A stretch of DNA of 64,000 nucleotides from Rhodospirillaceae bacterium (GCA_947476925.1 CANJSF010000004.1:121383-185382); one strand, 5' to 3'; shown: positions 52,002 through 61,757, numbered from the stretch's first letter. Made by a program: numbers and translations. Notes: generated by a model from the letters alone, not told the origin.

Positions 52002-54866
52002 ATGATTTGGCCAATGCGCCTGCTACTTTTAAGCAGCTTTGCCATTTTAGCGACGGTAGGGCTTAACGCCCCGCCTGCCAGGGCGGCGTGTGTGTTGGCG
52101 GGTGGAACCGTGACCTGTACGGGCGCCGATGACGACGGCTTTATAGGGGGCGGTAATTTGACAGTGACCGTCGACGCTACGGCCACAGTCGACAGTATCT
52201 ATGACGGAAATCCAGACACTCTCTGCCCGGTGTTTCGATCAGCTTTGCAGTTAGGCCAAAACGCCCGGGTCACCAATAAAGGCCAGATGTTGGGGCGCGG
52301 AAATTGCGGGATTGGGATCGAAGCCCAAAGTGGCCTGACGCTGATTAACGACGGCCTGATTATCACCGACTCTGAGGTTGCATTCGGGGTTTTGGCCGGC
52401 AACGCTTTCAGCGTTACAAATAATGGGCGATTCCGAACCGTAAATGCGGGCAGCATCGCGTTCGTGGGTGCCAGCAATGGCACTTTCGCTAATGCATCAA
52501 CCGGCATTATTGAAACGACAGGCGCAGACTCGGCGGGGATTTTTGCCGAGAACGGCAATACCATCACAAACGATGGGCGCATCACCACTGCTAATTCCGG
52601 CAGCTTCGGTATCGACGTCGGCGCCAACAATACCGTCACAAACACTGGCACAATCATCACATCTGGAGTTGCCTCGTCCGGCATGAACCTCCGTGGCGCG
52701 GGGAACACAGTTACTAATCGCGGCACAATTTCGACTTTGCCAGCCATCACCCCGCGCGACGGTGAGGACAGCATCGGAATCCGGACAGATCTCGGAAACA
52801 ACACGATCACAAACAGCGGCACCATCAGTGGCGATTATGCCGGCGTTCTGATGAGTGGTGCGGACAATCGCCTAAACAACACCGGCACTATTACCGCGCG
52901 CGCCCCGACCGCAGCGGCGTCGCCCGGGGGTGCGGTCGTTCTGGAGGCCAGTTCAGGCGAAATCATCAATAGCGGAACGATTCGCGGCAATGGGACAGCC
53001 GCGATCCGCACGCGAGCGGATGCATCACTATCGTTGACCAATACCGGCCGAATTGATGGCGACATTATTATGGGCTCACTCAATGGCGCGGTCACGCTGG
53101 GCACCGGCAGCGTTATCAATGGTGCAATTGTTGGCGCCGCAAACTTGGGAAGCTCGCTGAACCTGACTGGATCGGGAACGCTCTCTAACGCTATTACAAA
53201 CATGGGCAGCCTCAATCAAGCTGCCGACGGCGCTTGGACATTGGCCCGTCGTTACGATGTTCAGTTTGCGATTTTGCAGGCAGGCACTTTAACGCTGACC
53301 GATGGCATGCGTGTCGGCGGGACCATTTTTGCCCAGACCAGAAGTCGGCTTACCGGGATCGGCCCCATTCAGCAAATTGGTGGCGCGGTCGGCGGCGGGA
53401 ATTTGTCATTGTCTGGGACGCTGGCCCCTGGCGCTAACGTTGCTGGCGGCGTCATCACAATTCAAGGCCGCGCCACACTGAATAGCGGTTCGCGCCTGGA
53501 GTTTGACATCGCCGCAGGGGCCAACGACCGCGTCGATGTGGGCGGAACCATCGCCTCCGGTGCAACGCTGGCGCTCACCTATGCTGGCACGCCCGTGCGC
53601 GACGGCCAAACATTTACACTGCTCACGGGCGCCAACATCACCACGTTGAACGGCCAACCCTGCGCGAGTGTCGTGCAAGAAGGCACCGCCATTGGCCGCG
53701 ACTGTTTTGCCATCACTGACAACTCGCCGTTTTTTATTCGCTCATCTTTAGCCGTGACGTCCAGAAGCGTCGTTGCCCGCGTGCAGCGCCAGACCTATGC
53801 CAGTGCTGCCGTGACAACGCAGGAAATTGCCGTAGCGTCAGCGCTCGACCGTGCCGTGTCAGCTGGCGCAAGCTCGGCCGGGTTACTGCTAACTTTGGAT
53901 ACATCAACCCAAAGCGAGGCACGCAGCATTTTTGGGGCGCTGACGACAGATGCCCCAGCCGCCGCACAAACTTGGGGCATTCTGGCCGGCGGCACTGTGG
54001 CCGCCTCTATGTCGCCATGGCTTGAAGTTGCCCCCGTCGACAGCCCCCACGGCCAATGGCGCACCTGGGGCAGTGTGTTTGGGCGCATCGGCGACAGCGG
54101 TCCGAAAACAGACAGCTCCAATTTCGACTACGACATGCGGGGCGTCATGGCCGCTGCCGATTACGCTGTGGTTGATGGCACGCGCGTAGGACTGGCCGCC
54201 TCGCACGTGGATGGCGAAACATTTTTCGCAGTCAACGCGGCAAAATCTAACGTATCAGCAAACACGATTGGGGTTTATGTTTCGCAAGCATCTGCGCAAT
54301 GGCGCGCCGGGGCGGGCTTCAGTGTGAGCGACGGCAAACTGAATACCAACCGCATCCAAACGATTGGCGCGCAAACCGCCCCGCTGGCTGCGCGTGCCGA
54401 CACCGGCGGCGAGAGTGCTTTTGTTCAAACCAGCTACGCCCTCGGCACCAAGAAATGGCTGCTCAAACCTACGGCCAGCTTGACGTATGTGCGGGCGAAA
54501 GTTGGCGCGTACGATGAAAGCATAGGAACGGGGCTTGCCGTGACGCGCAGCGCGGCGTCATCTTTGCGCGGTGATGTCGGCTTGCGCGCCATCGCCAAAC
54601 CTGGCCCTGTTCACATCAGCCTGGCTGCCTTCTGGTCGCAAAATTTCAAAGACAATGATCGCATGACAACCGCAAGGCTCGGCGGACTAGCGGGCAGCGA
54701 TTTCACGATTGTCGGCAAGTCTGAGAAACGGGGTTGGCTGAATACCCAAGCGGGCGTGAACATCGAGGTGATGCCGGGTATGATGGCGCGCTTGGGATGG
54801 TCGGGCATTCTGAATGATCGCCTGGGCGGCCACACGGCCACGGCTGGTTTATCGTATCGCTGGTAA
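52002..54866 (+). CDS. Autotransporter domain protein
   Basis: Type V secreted protein of 954 aa. Signal peptide at about 1-30 (MRLLLLSSFAILATVGL...ARA). Passenger at about 30-570 is a repetitive beta-helix with many NTITNSGTI, NTVTNTGTI and NTVTNRGTI-like rungs. The C-terminal 270 residues form the translocator barrel, ending in the aromatic residue of GLSYRW. ATG 52002 (MIWPMRLLL) follows GGAG; ATG 52014 is an alternative. Passenger function (adhesion or other) cannot be told. Divergent from ettA. Confidence 0.9.
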   Translation: MIWPMRLLLLSSFAILATVGLNAPPARAACVLAGGTVTCTGADDDGFIGGGNLTVTVDATATVDSIYDGNPDTLCPVFRSALQLGQNARVTNKGQMLGRGNCGIGIEAQSGLTLINDGLIITDSEVAFGVLAGNAFSVTNNGRFRTVNAGSIAFVGASNGTFANASTGIIETTGADSAGIFAENGNTITNDGRITTANSGSFGIDVGANNTVTNTGTIITSGVASSGMNLRGAGNTVTNRGTISTLPAITPRDGEDSIGIRTDLGNNTITNSGTISGDYAGVLMSGADNRLNNTGTITARAPTAAASPGGAVVLEASSGEIINSGTIRGNGTAAIRTRADASLSLTNTGRIDGDIIMGSLNGAVTLGTGSVINGAIVGAANLGSSLNLTGSGTLSNAITNMGSLNQAADGAWTLARRYDVQFAILQAGTLTLTDGMRVGGTIFAQTRSRLTGIGPIQQIGGAVGGGNLSLSGTLAPGANVAGGVITIQGRATLNSGSRLEFDIAAGANDRVDVGGTIASGATLALTYAGTPVRDGQTFTLLTGANITTLNGQPCASVVQEGTAIGRDCFAITDNSPFFIRSSLAVTSRSVVARVQRQTYASAAVTTQEIAVASALDRAVSAGASSAGLLLTLDTSTQSEARSIFGALTTDAPAAAQTWGILAGGTVAASMSPWLEVAPVDSPHGQWRTWGSVFGRIGDSGPKTDSSNFDYDMRGVMAAADYAVVDGTRVGLAASHVDGETFFAVNAAKSNVSANTIGVYVSQASAQWRAGAGFSVSDGKLNTNRIQTIGAQTAPLAARADTGGESAFVQTSYALGTKKWLLKPTASLTYVRAKVGAYDESIGTGLAVTRSAASSLRGDVGLRAIAKPGPVHISLAAFWSQNFKDNDRMTTARLGGLAGSDFTIVGKSEKRGWLNTQAGVNIEVMPGMMARLGWSGILNDRLGGHTATAGLSYRW

Positions 54867-55019
54867 GTGTGGTCGCACGACAACCTCGGCCCAGCGCAAC
54901 GCAAGGCCGTACGATTTCTGCGGGGGTTGTGGTGGCCTGGTGAACAGTTCTCACGAGCATGCTTGCCGCCCGCCAGAAACGCTGCAAACCTCTGGCAACA
55001 ATAAGCGAGGAGAATCGTC

Positions 55020-55712
55020 ATGAGTTTCGAAACCTACATTGGCCGCATCGACTTGACCGAGCCCGACGGCACGAAATTCGATTACGAACGATTTATCCTC
55101 ACTGCTAACCCCGACGGCACGCGCACCCTGCGCACCCTGACCCGTTCGCCGAAAGGTGACTTGTTGCGGGACGTGAACCAAATGGTTGCAGCCAATTGGC
55201 GACCAATTGAAGCCATGGGGCGCCTCTTCTTCAAAAACCAGGCCCAAGGCACAGTGTTGCGTCGCGTCGTGGGGGATAAATTGCAATCCTATGTTTGGCC
55301 GCAAGGCGGCACGGTGGACTACGCCGAGTTTGACGCCCCGCCAAACATGAACGTTGGCTTTCATCCAATTTTCCACGACGCCTGGAAAATGTGCTTTCTC
55401 AGCACCGCACACCACGAGTTCCAACCCATTCTGGGCCATACAGTGTCAAACAGCTGGAATGGCAGCTCGCTGGGGCATGGGCTAAAGGTAACAGGCAGCG
55501 CGAAATTCGCTGGCACAGAAAAAGTGACTGTGCCTGCGGGAACCTTCGAGTGTGAAAAATTTGTGTGGAACACATCTTTTAAGAAAGTACTTCACGTCTG
55601 GCGCAGCGGCCCACATCAACTTTTTGTCAAATTGCTTGTCGCAGAGGGCGACAAAGAAGGTTCGGTCTACGACCTTGCGGCGCTTGAAACGCAGAAAGTC
55701 GTGTGGCCGTAG
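55020..55712 (+). CDS. Hypothetical protein, DUF3108-like features
   Basis: 230 aa, no signal peptide, mostly beta strands. The segment EKVTVPAGTFECEKFVW resembles the NVPAGTFxCxK motif seen in DUF3108 and similar lipocalin-like families; the rest (SFETYIGRIDLTEPDGTKFDYERF, NVGFHPIFHDAWKMCF) is not familiar. Start: an AGGAG ribosome site lies 8 bases before the ATG at 55020. Convergent with the Rap1a-like gene, 3 bases apart. Confidence 0.7.
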   Translation: MSFETYIGRIDLTEPDGTKFDYERFILTANPDGTRTLRTLTRSPKGDLLRDVNQMVAANWRPIEAMGRLFFKNQAQGTVLRRVVGDKLQSYVWPQGGTVDYAEFDAPPNMNVGFHPIFHDAWKMCFLSTAHHEFQPILGHTVSNSWNGSSLGHGLKVTGSAKFAGTEKVTVPAGTFECEKFVWNTSFKKVLHVWRSGPHQLFVKLLVAEGDKEGSVYDLAALETQKVVWP

Positions 55713-55715
55713 TCG

Positions 55716-56087
55716 CTAGGTGCATGGATAGGCGGTCGCCAGCGCGTTCGCGAGTACCACAGCCGCTGGGAAATGCAGCATTCCGGTATTCTTCTGCGCG
55801 AAGTCAAGCAAGGTCTGACGCACTTGCTCATGGCCAACATCGCGCGGGAAGCGCCATTTTTGGGTGCCGTAGCGCCACTGGCCAATGAACTCTGAACCCA
55901 CTGCGATCTGACTACCGTAAGTAAATCCGTCGAGAAAGCCTCGACACAACGCCTGGTCAGCAGCAGGTGCCTCATTGCGGCAAGCGCGCGCCAAGTCGAT
56001 GCCTTGAGCCGATTTTTCAGCCGCGGCGAGCGCGCTATTCAAGCTCATGCCGATCGCAATGATCGCGACGTGGCTCGCAACACTCAT
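55716..56087 (-). CDS. Rap1a/Tai-like secreted small protein
   Basis: 123 aa with a signal peptide (about 1-22, ends SALAA). The mature part has Cys residues in RACRNE, ALCRGFLDGF and a terminal YPC, with VRQTLLDFAQKN and HFPAAVVLANAL, the pattern of the Rap1a/Tai family (C-x-GY-x-G and FPC end), which includes immunity proteins to secreted amidase toxins. No toxin is visible next to it. The start overlaps the stop of the upstream esterase gene by 4 bases, so both are one unit. Confidence 0.65.
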   Translation of the reverse strand: MSVASHVAIIAIGMSLNSALAAAEKSAQGIDLARACRNEAPAADQALCRGFLDGFTYGSQIAVGSEFIGQWRYGTQKWRFPRDVGHEQVRQTLLDFAQKNTGMLHFPAAVVLANALATAYPCT

Positions 56088-57655
56088 GGGGAAACGGGCT
56101 TGAACGAAGCGGCATCCATAGCCGCGCCCGTGCCTTTGTAACGATAGGCGGCCGGGTAAGGGTACAACGGCCGCGTAAACGCCACTTCATTCGCCACTAA
56201 CGGAAACCGGTAGCCTTCCGAAGCATAGCGCGCCGACGATTCTGCCTTCAGGTGTGAGGCTAACATTGTGTCGGGCGCCTTGCCTGCCTCAACCCAGGCT
56301 TCGAGAGTGCTGATGTAATCGATGGCATCGGGCCCTACGCCGCCACGGCAGTGGTTCATACCGGGCACCATGAAAAGGCGGAAGAAATCTTGTGTGGCGG
56401 CCCGGCCACCCATGGTGCGCTCCGTAAGCTCGTAATAATCAATAACATTCAGCGGCACGACCGACTGATCAGCCCACCCTTGGTAGGAAATGATTTTGCC
56501 ACCGTTGGCTTTGAATTTACGCAAGTCAGGATTAGACCCGGAATACATGCTTTCCATCATGCCCAGGCGTTTGTAATCGCGATCAAAATCAAACTGCGCA
56601 ACTTGCCAGTCCGGGCCGGGGTCGGGCGAAAAGCCAATATAGCGAAACAGATCGCCCATGAATTTGCCGTAGGTCGCAACGTCGCCATCGGCACTGATGT
56701 AATTGTCGATCCAATTCAATTCAGAGCCCGGCAACGTACCGCCGGTATACAACGATACCCCTTTGGAATTTTTCGGCCCTTCATAGATTTTGCGCACCAC
56801 ATCTACTTGCGCGGCGGTCAAACAATCAGGCCCATCGCCCGCTTTGCATTGCAGCGAGGCTGGGTCAAAGCCGCACGTGCGCGGGTCGCCAATCACCCCA
56901 TCTTTGACGTTGTCTTGCATATCGCATTTTGCGACCACAGCCGCATTGACCATTTTGGCTTTATCGACGCCAAGGATTTGCTTGCCCTGTTTGTCGCGGT
57001 TGACCACCACGTTCCACAGCAACTGCATACCCGCGCCGGTTTCGTTGATCACCGGCGCGCCCGCGACAATGCCATCGAAATCGTATGGGAATCGTTGTGC
57101 TTCGACTAAGCCCTGACGCCCGCCGGTCGAGCAGCCCATGTAGTACGAGCGTGATGGAGCTTTGGCGTAAAATTGCTCGGTGATCGCTTTTCCCGCCATG
57201 GCGCTGACGTGCGTCGCGCGGTAACCGAAATCGATTTCCGCTTGGGGGTTGTTGTAACCCCACTTGGCATCAAGGCCGGTGGATTTATGCCCCATGTCAG
57301 ATGCGATACACGCATAGCCCTTTCTCAATGGCTCGCTGCAGGCCGCTGTCAAAATCGCGCCACAAAAGCCGCCGCAACCGTGTTTGAAAAATTTGCCGTT
57401 CCAATTCGACAGCGGCAGACGCAACTCGAAGCCCACCGACGGCGAAACATAACCTTGCACTTGGCAAAACGCTGGAAGGTCGGCGGTTGCCGCGACTGAT
57501 TTTGATAGGGTGACTTGCGTTGGCGCATCTATGACGCGCGAAAAGTCGGTGTTGGCCAGGCCCGCGCAACGTTTAGCCGCATCGGTCGGCTCTTGCGCTT
57601 GCGCCGCCGCAATAAGGCCGGTCATCACAACAAGCGCGATCCATCGATACATCAT
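56084..57655 (-). CDS. Tannase/feruloyl esterase family hydrolase
   Basis: Secreted alpha/beta hydrolase of 523 aa with a signal peptide (MYRWIALVVMTGLIAAAQAQ). Nucleophile elbow GCSTGGRQG near 190, acidic residue in WADQSVVP, and His in GMNHCRGG near 440. The Cys before the Ser and the Cys after the His match the CS-D-HC disulfide motif of the family. Likely releases hydroxycinnamates or gallate from esters; the substrate is not known. The ATG at 57655 has G6 five bases before it; the upstream frame extends to 57766 but lacks a signal peptide. Confidence 0.85.
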   Translation of the reverse strand: MMYRWIALVVMTGLIAAAQAQEPTDAAKRCAGLANTDFSRVIDAPTQVTLSKSVAATADLPAFCQVQGYVSPSVGFELRLPLSNWNGKFFKHGCGGFCGAILTAACSEPLRKGYACIASDMGHKSTGLDAKWGYNNPQAEIDFGYRATHVSAMAGKAITEQFYAKAPSRSYYMGCSTGGRQGLVEAQRFPYDFDGIVAGAPVINETGAGMQLLWNVVVNRDKQGKQILGVDKAKMVNAAVVAKCDMQDNVKDGVIGDPRTCGFDPASLQCKAGDGPDCLTAAQVDVVRKIYEGPKNSKGVSLYTGGTLPGSELNWIDNYISADGDVATYGKFMGDLFRYIGFSPDPGPDWQVAQFDFDRDYKRLGMMESMYSGSNPDLRKFKANGGKIISYQGWADQSVVPLNVIDYYELTERTMGGRAATQDFFRLFMVPGMNHCRGGVGPDAIDYISTLEAWVEAGKAPDTMLASHLKAESSARYASEGYRFPLVANEVAFTRPLYPYPAAYRYKGTGAAMDAASFKPVSP

Positions 57656-57852
57656 GGCAGCCCCCCAAGATTTGAGGACTAAGCTTAGGGCGATGCAGAC
57701 CTGCCAAGCAATGCAGAACGAGCCCCACGCACCGGCTTTGACCAGGGACTGTTGGCAAAACCGCATAACACTTATTCGTAAAAAGACACTGTTTTATGCC
57801 AAATAACACATGCAAATGCGCAATCACATGCTAGCTTCCGCCCAGCACGCAC

Positions 57853-59205
57853 ATGACATCACCCCCCGCTGCAGTTCCCCTGACGCTCGCTGAACGCCGC
57901 CGAACCATCGCCGCGCTAGCCCTGCCCATTGTTGCAGGCATGGTGTCGCAGAATATCACCAACCTGATCGACACGGGTATGATGGGCTTTGTTGGCACCA
58001 CGGCGCAGGCTGCTGTGGGCATCGCCAGCTTCGCCAACTTCATGTGCATCTCAATGATCACCGGCCTGTCGGCGGGCGTGCAAGCCATTGCCGCGCGGCG
58101 CAAAGGCGAAGGCCGCGATAACGAAACGGCCATTCCGCTCAACGGCGGACTATTTTTATCGGCCATAATTGGCGTGCCGGTGAGCATCTTGTTGGTTTTT
58201 TTGGCGCCGTTGATTTTTCAATTCCTCTCGACCGACCCCGCTGTGCGCGAGATTGGCGTGCCTTACCTGCAAGCGCGTATGGTGGGCATGACGTTCATCG
58301 GCATGAATTTCGCGTTTCGCGGATACTGGAATGGCATCAGCCGTCCGCGCATTTATATGCGCACCATCATCGCTATTCATATTGCGCAGATCAGTTTCAG
58401 TTGGATTTTCATTTTCGGAAACCTCGGCGCACCTGAATTGGGGGCCTTGGGGGCGGGCATCGGCACGACGCTATCGATTATATTCGGAACTGGCCTTTAT
58501 GGGTTTCAAGCTTGGCATCTGGCGCGGGGTTATGGCTTTCTCGAGCGCTTACCGCGCCTCGAAACGCTGAAGAATATTTTCTCGGTGTCCCTGCCCGCCT
58601 CGATTCAGCAGCTATTTTTCTCGGCCGGTTTTACGGTGCTGTTCGCCATTATCGGGCGCATTGGCACATCGGAGTTGGCCGCGGCCAATGTGTTGCTCAA
58701 CATTTCGCAAACCGCATTCTTGCCCGGCCTCGGGTTAGGTTTGGCTGCGGCTTCATTGGTGGGCCAGGCGCTGGGGCGCGGCGATGCCGCCGACGCTAAA
58801 GCCTGGGGCTGGCAGGTCATGCGCGTGGGTATCGCCGTGATGGCCGTGATCGGATTGCCCATGGTTCTGTTCCCCACGCCGATTTTGAGCATCTTCCTGC
58901 ACGACCCTGCTGTCGTCGCCATCGCCAAGCTACCCCTTCAAGTGGCCGGCAGCACCATCATGGTCGAGGCGGTGGGCATTATTATTCTCAACGCCCTGCA
59001 AGGCGCAGGTGCCACCAAAACCGTGGCCAAGTTCTCGATCGCCCTGCAATGGGTGATGCTGCTGCCTTTGGCCTACGTCATCGGCCCGGTCATGGGCTTT
59101 GGCCTGCTGGGCGTGTGGGCGTGGTTTATTTTCTACCGCTTTATCGCAGCGGGCGTCTTCGCCGCCGTATGGCACGCAGGCAAATGGCAGACGGTGAAGG
59201 TTTAA
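57853..59205 (+). CDS. MATE family efflux transporter
   Basis: 450 aa, twelve predicted membrane helices in two MatE halves. Marks: LPIVAGMVSQNITNLIDTGMMG at the first helix, and AANVLLNISQTAFLPGLGLGLAAASLVGQALG in the second half. Exchanges cationic drugs or metabolites for Na+ or H+. Divergent from the esterase; its stop overlaps the convergent oxidoreductase by 4 bases. Confidence 0.9.
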   Translation: MTSPPAAVPLTLAERRRTIAALALPIVAGMVSQNITNLIDTGMMGFVGTTAQAAVGIASFANFMCISMITGLSAGVQAIAARRKGEGRDNETAIPLNGGLFLSAIIGVPVSILLVFLAPLIFQFLSTDPAVREIGVPYLQARMVGMTFIGMNFAFRGYWNGISRPRIYMRTIIAIHIAQISFSWIFIFGNLGAPELGALGAGIGTTLSIIFGTGLYGFQAWHLARGYGFLERLPRLETLKNIFSVSLPASIQQLFFSAGFTVLFAIIGRIGTSELAAANVLLNISQTAFLPGLGLGLAAASLVGQALGRGDAADAKAWGWQVMRVGIAVMAVIGLPMVLFPTPILSIFLHDPAVVAIAKLPLQVAGSTIMVEAVGIIILNALQGAGATKTVAKFSIALQWVMLLPLAYVIGPVMGFGLLGVWAWFIFYRFIAAGVFAAVWHAGKWQTVKV

Positions 59206-60356
59206 GACGCCACCTTGATCACAATCTTGCCCAAGTGATCGCCGTCGCGGATTTCCGTGTAAGCGCGCCTAGCGTCATCAAACGGCACCGTGAGTGCAAT
59301 CGCGGGCTTTAAGTTTCCGTGCGACATGGCCGTGACCATGTTTTCCACCATCGTGCGGCTGCCCGCACTGATCGCCTTCAGCATTAAGTTTTTCAGATAC
59401 ATCCCGTTCATGTTCGGCGGGGTCGGCGGTGGGCGGCCGGTGCCGATCATCACGATACGCGCGTTATTGCCGCATGCGGCCATGGATTGATCGAGCGTTG
59501 CGGGCCCCACATTTTCCAGCACAACACTCACGCCGCCGGTTTTATCAAAGACCTCTTTGCCCCACTGCGGATTTGTTTTGTAATTCACCGTGATATCCGC
59601 ACCGAGTTTTTTCATCTGCTCGAGCTTAGCGTCCGACGCCGATGTCACGACGACGCGCGCGCCGGCCGCTTTGGCAAACAATAGCCCGAAGGTCGAAACC
59701 CCGCCCGTGCCCAAGCTCAGCACCGTGTCATCGCCGCGCACCTTGGCCACCTCGTGCAAAGCGTGCCAAGCGGTAACGCCCGAGCCCGAAAGTGTCGCGG
59801 CGTGTTCCGAGGCAATGTTGTCCGGCACGCGCACCAAAGCAATCGTCGGGATCAGCACATACTCGCCCAGCCAGCCATCAATGGTGTTGCCGACATCGGC
59901 CACGTAGTTGGCCGGCGACCATGGCCCGCTGACCCACTGCGCCCAATGCGGTGCGGTGACCCGCTCGCCAATTTTAATGCGCGTCTCACCAGGAGGCAGC
60001 GCCAGCACCTCGCCGCAACCCTCGCTGAGCGGGATGAGCGTTTGCGCACGCGGGCCCGGCGGCACCGGGAACATGTTCATGGCAATGCCCTGATCGCGCG
60101 CCGCGATACCCGCGTAATGCACCTTAATCAGCGCCATCCCCGGCCCCGGCGTGGGGATAGGGCGCGTGACCATGCTGAGAGTCTCGAAACTCTTTTGTTC
60201 TCCCACCTGCCACACGCGCATTTTGCCCTTGGGCACTTGGCCCAGGATTTGGGCCGTCGCAGCCATGGCCGGCCGAATGATGCTAGCTGCAACTGCGGCA
60301 CCCGCTGCTGCCGCCACCGCCGCCCGGCGCGAAATCGCCAAAGTATTTTTTTCCAT
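59202..60356 (-). CDS. Tat-exported MDR oxidoreductase, zinc-free
   Basis: 384 aa medium-chain dehydrogenase/reductase with a Tat signal peptide (SRRAAVAAAAGAAVAASII, cleavage near AMA at 32). GroES-like part about 40-160, NAD(P)-binding Rossmann part with LSLGTGGVSTFGLLFAKAAG near 205. The usual catalytic Cys and GHE ligands of zinc alcohol dehydrogenases are replaced (YAGIAARD and IPLSEGCGEV), so it fits quinone oxidoreductase-like enzymes. Export of a nucleotide-dependent enzyme is unusual. Start ATG 60356. Confidence 0.82.
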   Translation of the reverse strand: MEKNTLAISRRAAVAAAAGAAVAASIIRPAMAATAQILGQVPKGKMRVWQVGEQKSFETLSMVTRPIPTPGPGMALIKVHYAGIAARDQGIAMNMFPVPPGPRAQTLIPLSEGCGEVLALPPGETRIKIGERVTAPHWAQWVSGPWSPANYVADVGNTIDGWLGEYVLIPTIALVRVPDNIASEHAATLSGSGVTAWHALHEVAKVRGDDTVLSLGTGGVSTFGLLFAKAAGARVVVTSASDAKLEQMKKLGADITVNYKTNPQWGKEVFDKTGGVSVVLENVGPATLDQSMAACGNNARIVMIGTGRPPPTPPNMNGMYLKNLMLKAISAGSRTMVENMVTAMSHGNLKPAIALTVPFDDARRAYTEIRDGDHLGKIVIKVAS

Positions 60357-60671
60357 GCCAAATCCCCTGCACGCCGATTCAATCTGTTAATTGTCACGTA
60401 AGGCCAGGCCCAACACAACCCAAGCAGTAATTTATTTGCCCCCACCTTGTCGGCTGAGGGCAATCTCGTGCGCCTTTGGGACAAGGCCATTCATGCGCTG
60501 CATGTTGACCCACGGCGGAGCCGGCCCGTGTTTGATCATGGCTTGTCACTTCTGGCCTTGGCGGACCGAGAGCAACAAGGGAAGATGGGCGATCAGGTGT
60601 TGGGGGCCAAACACCGTCCAACCCCGCAATACCGGCTGCGACGGTCCAACGGGGAGTCAAAGGAGATATTC
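60357..60671. other. Divergent spacer, no gene seen
   Basis: A 315-base gap between the reverse oxidoreductase and yceI. A reading frame upstream of the YceI start is open to 60447 but its sequence has no signal-peptide or family character. A TTGACC at about 60506 could be part of a promoter; I see no convincing partner. Confidence 0.5.
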
Positions 60672-61316
60672 ATGAAACATATTTTACATACAGCCGTAGC
60701 AGTCATGCTGCTTTGCGCTCAAGCCCTTGCGGGCGATATTCCAGCAGGCAGCTACACATTGGATAAATCCCATGCCAGTTTGTTGTTCCGCGTGAACCAC
60801 ATGGGGTTTTCGAATTACACGGCCCGGTTTACACGTTTTGACGCCAAGCTACAGATCGACCCCGCCAACCCGGCGGCGGCACGCCTTGAAGCGAATATTG
60901 ATGTGACATCGCTGGAAACCGATTTTCCCACGCCGAAAATTGTGGACTTCAACGCCGAATTGCGCGGGCCCGAATGGCTTGACGCAGCTAAATTTCCGCA
61001 AATGACATATCGTTCGACGAAAATTGAAATGACGGGCACCACCACGGCACGCATTCACGGCGACCTGACGCTGCACGGTGTGACAAAACCTGTGATGCTC
61101 GATGTAACCTTCAACGGCGGTTATCCTGGTATGCCGCAGTTTGATCCCAATGCACGCATCGGGTTCTCGGCCAAGGGCGCCTTGAAACGTTCCGAGTTTG
61201 GTGTCGCCAACGGCATTCCGGCCCCTGGCTCGACCATGGGAGTGAGTGATAATGTCGACATCATTATCGAGGCAGAGTTTAGCGGCCCGGCCATGCCGCC
61301 GGCCAAAGTGAAATAA
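60672..61316 (+). CDS. YceI family protein
   Basis: Periplasmic lipocalin-like protein, 214 aa, with a signal peptide (MKHILHTAVAVMLLCAQALA). Family blocks: SYTLDKSHASLLFRVNHMGFS at the mature N terminus, DFNAELRGPEWLDAAKFPQM and GDLTLHGVTKPV. Members bind polyisoprenoid-like lipids; the role is not settled. ATG 60672 is preceded by AAAGGAG. A short DUF1428 gene follows after 24 bases. Confidence 0.92.
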   Translation: MKHILHTAVAVMLLCAQALAGDIPAGSYTLDKSHASLLFRVNHMGFSNYTARFTRFDAKLQIDPANPAAARLEANIDVTSLETDFPTPKIVDFNAELRGPEWLDAAKFPQMTYRSTKIEMTGTTTARIHGDLTLHGVTKPVMLDVTFNGGYPGMPQFDPNARIGFSAKGALKRSEFGVANGIPAPGSTMGVSDNVDIIIEAEFSGPAMPPAKVK

Positions 61317-61340
61317 TCAACACAGCAGCGGAGTAATGAA

Positions 61341-61703
61341 ATGAGCTACGTCGATGGATTTGTGATTCCAGTTCCCGCAAAAAATAAAGCAGCATACGTA
61401 CGCATGGCCAAACTAGGCCGCAAGGTGTGGATGGACCACGGCGCAGTGGCTTATTTTGAAGCCATTGCCGATGACGCGCCGGTGGGCAAAGTCACCTCGT
61501 TTCCGCGCAGCGTGAAATTGAAGAAATCTGAGACCGTTTGGTTTTCGTGCATCACCTACAAATCACGCAAGCATCGCGACGCAGTGATGGCGAAAGTGAT
61601 GAAAGACAAACGCATGGCCCCTTACATGGCCGGCAAAGTTAAAATGCCGTTCGATGCCAAGCGCATGATTTTTGGTGGATTTAAGGTGCTGGTGGGAACC
61701 TGA
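61341..61703 (+). CDS. DUF1428 family protein
   Basis: 120 aa, ferredoxin-like fold family of unknown function, stand-alone DUF1428: MSYVDGFVIPVPAKNKAAYVRMA at the N terminus, then VKLKKSETVWFSCITYKSRKHRD and KRMIFGGFKVLV at the end. No signal peptide. GGAG before ATG 61341. Same strand as yceI, ended by a terminator at 61727. Confidence 0.9.
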   Translation: MSYVDGFVIPVPAKNKAAYVRMAKLGRKVWMDHGAVAYFEAIADDAPVGKVTSFPRSVKLKKSETVWFSCITYKSRKHRDAVMAKVMKDKRMAPYMAGKVKMPFDAKRMIFGGFKVLVGT

Positions 61704-61724
61704 TCACCTTTCGCCGCCGCAAAG

Positions 61725-61757
61725 TAAAAAAGCCCGGGCAATGCCCGGGCTTTTTTT
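61725..61757. terminator. Bidirectional terminator
   Basis: AAAAAAGCCCGGGC, 3-base loop, GCCCGGGCTTTTTTT. It serves the DUF1428 gene on the plus strand and the HU gene on the reverse strand, as A-runs and T-runs flank it. Confidence 0.92.
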
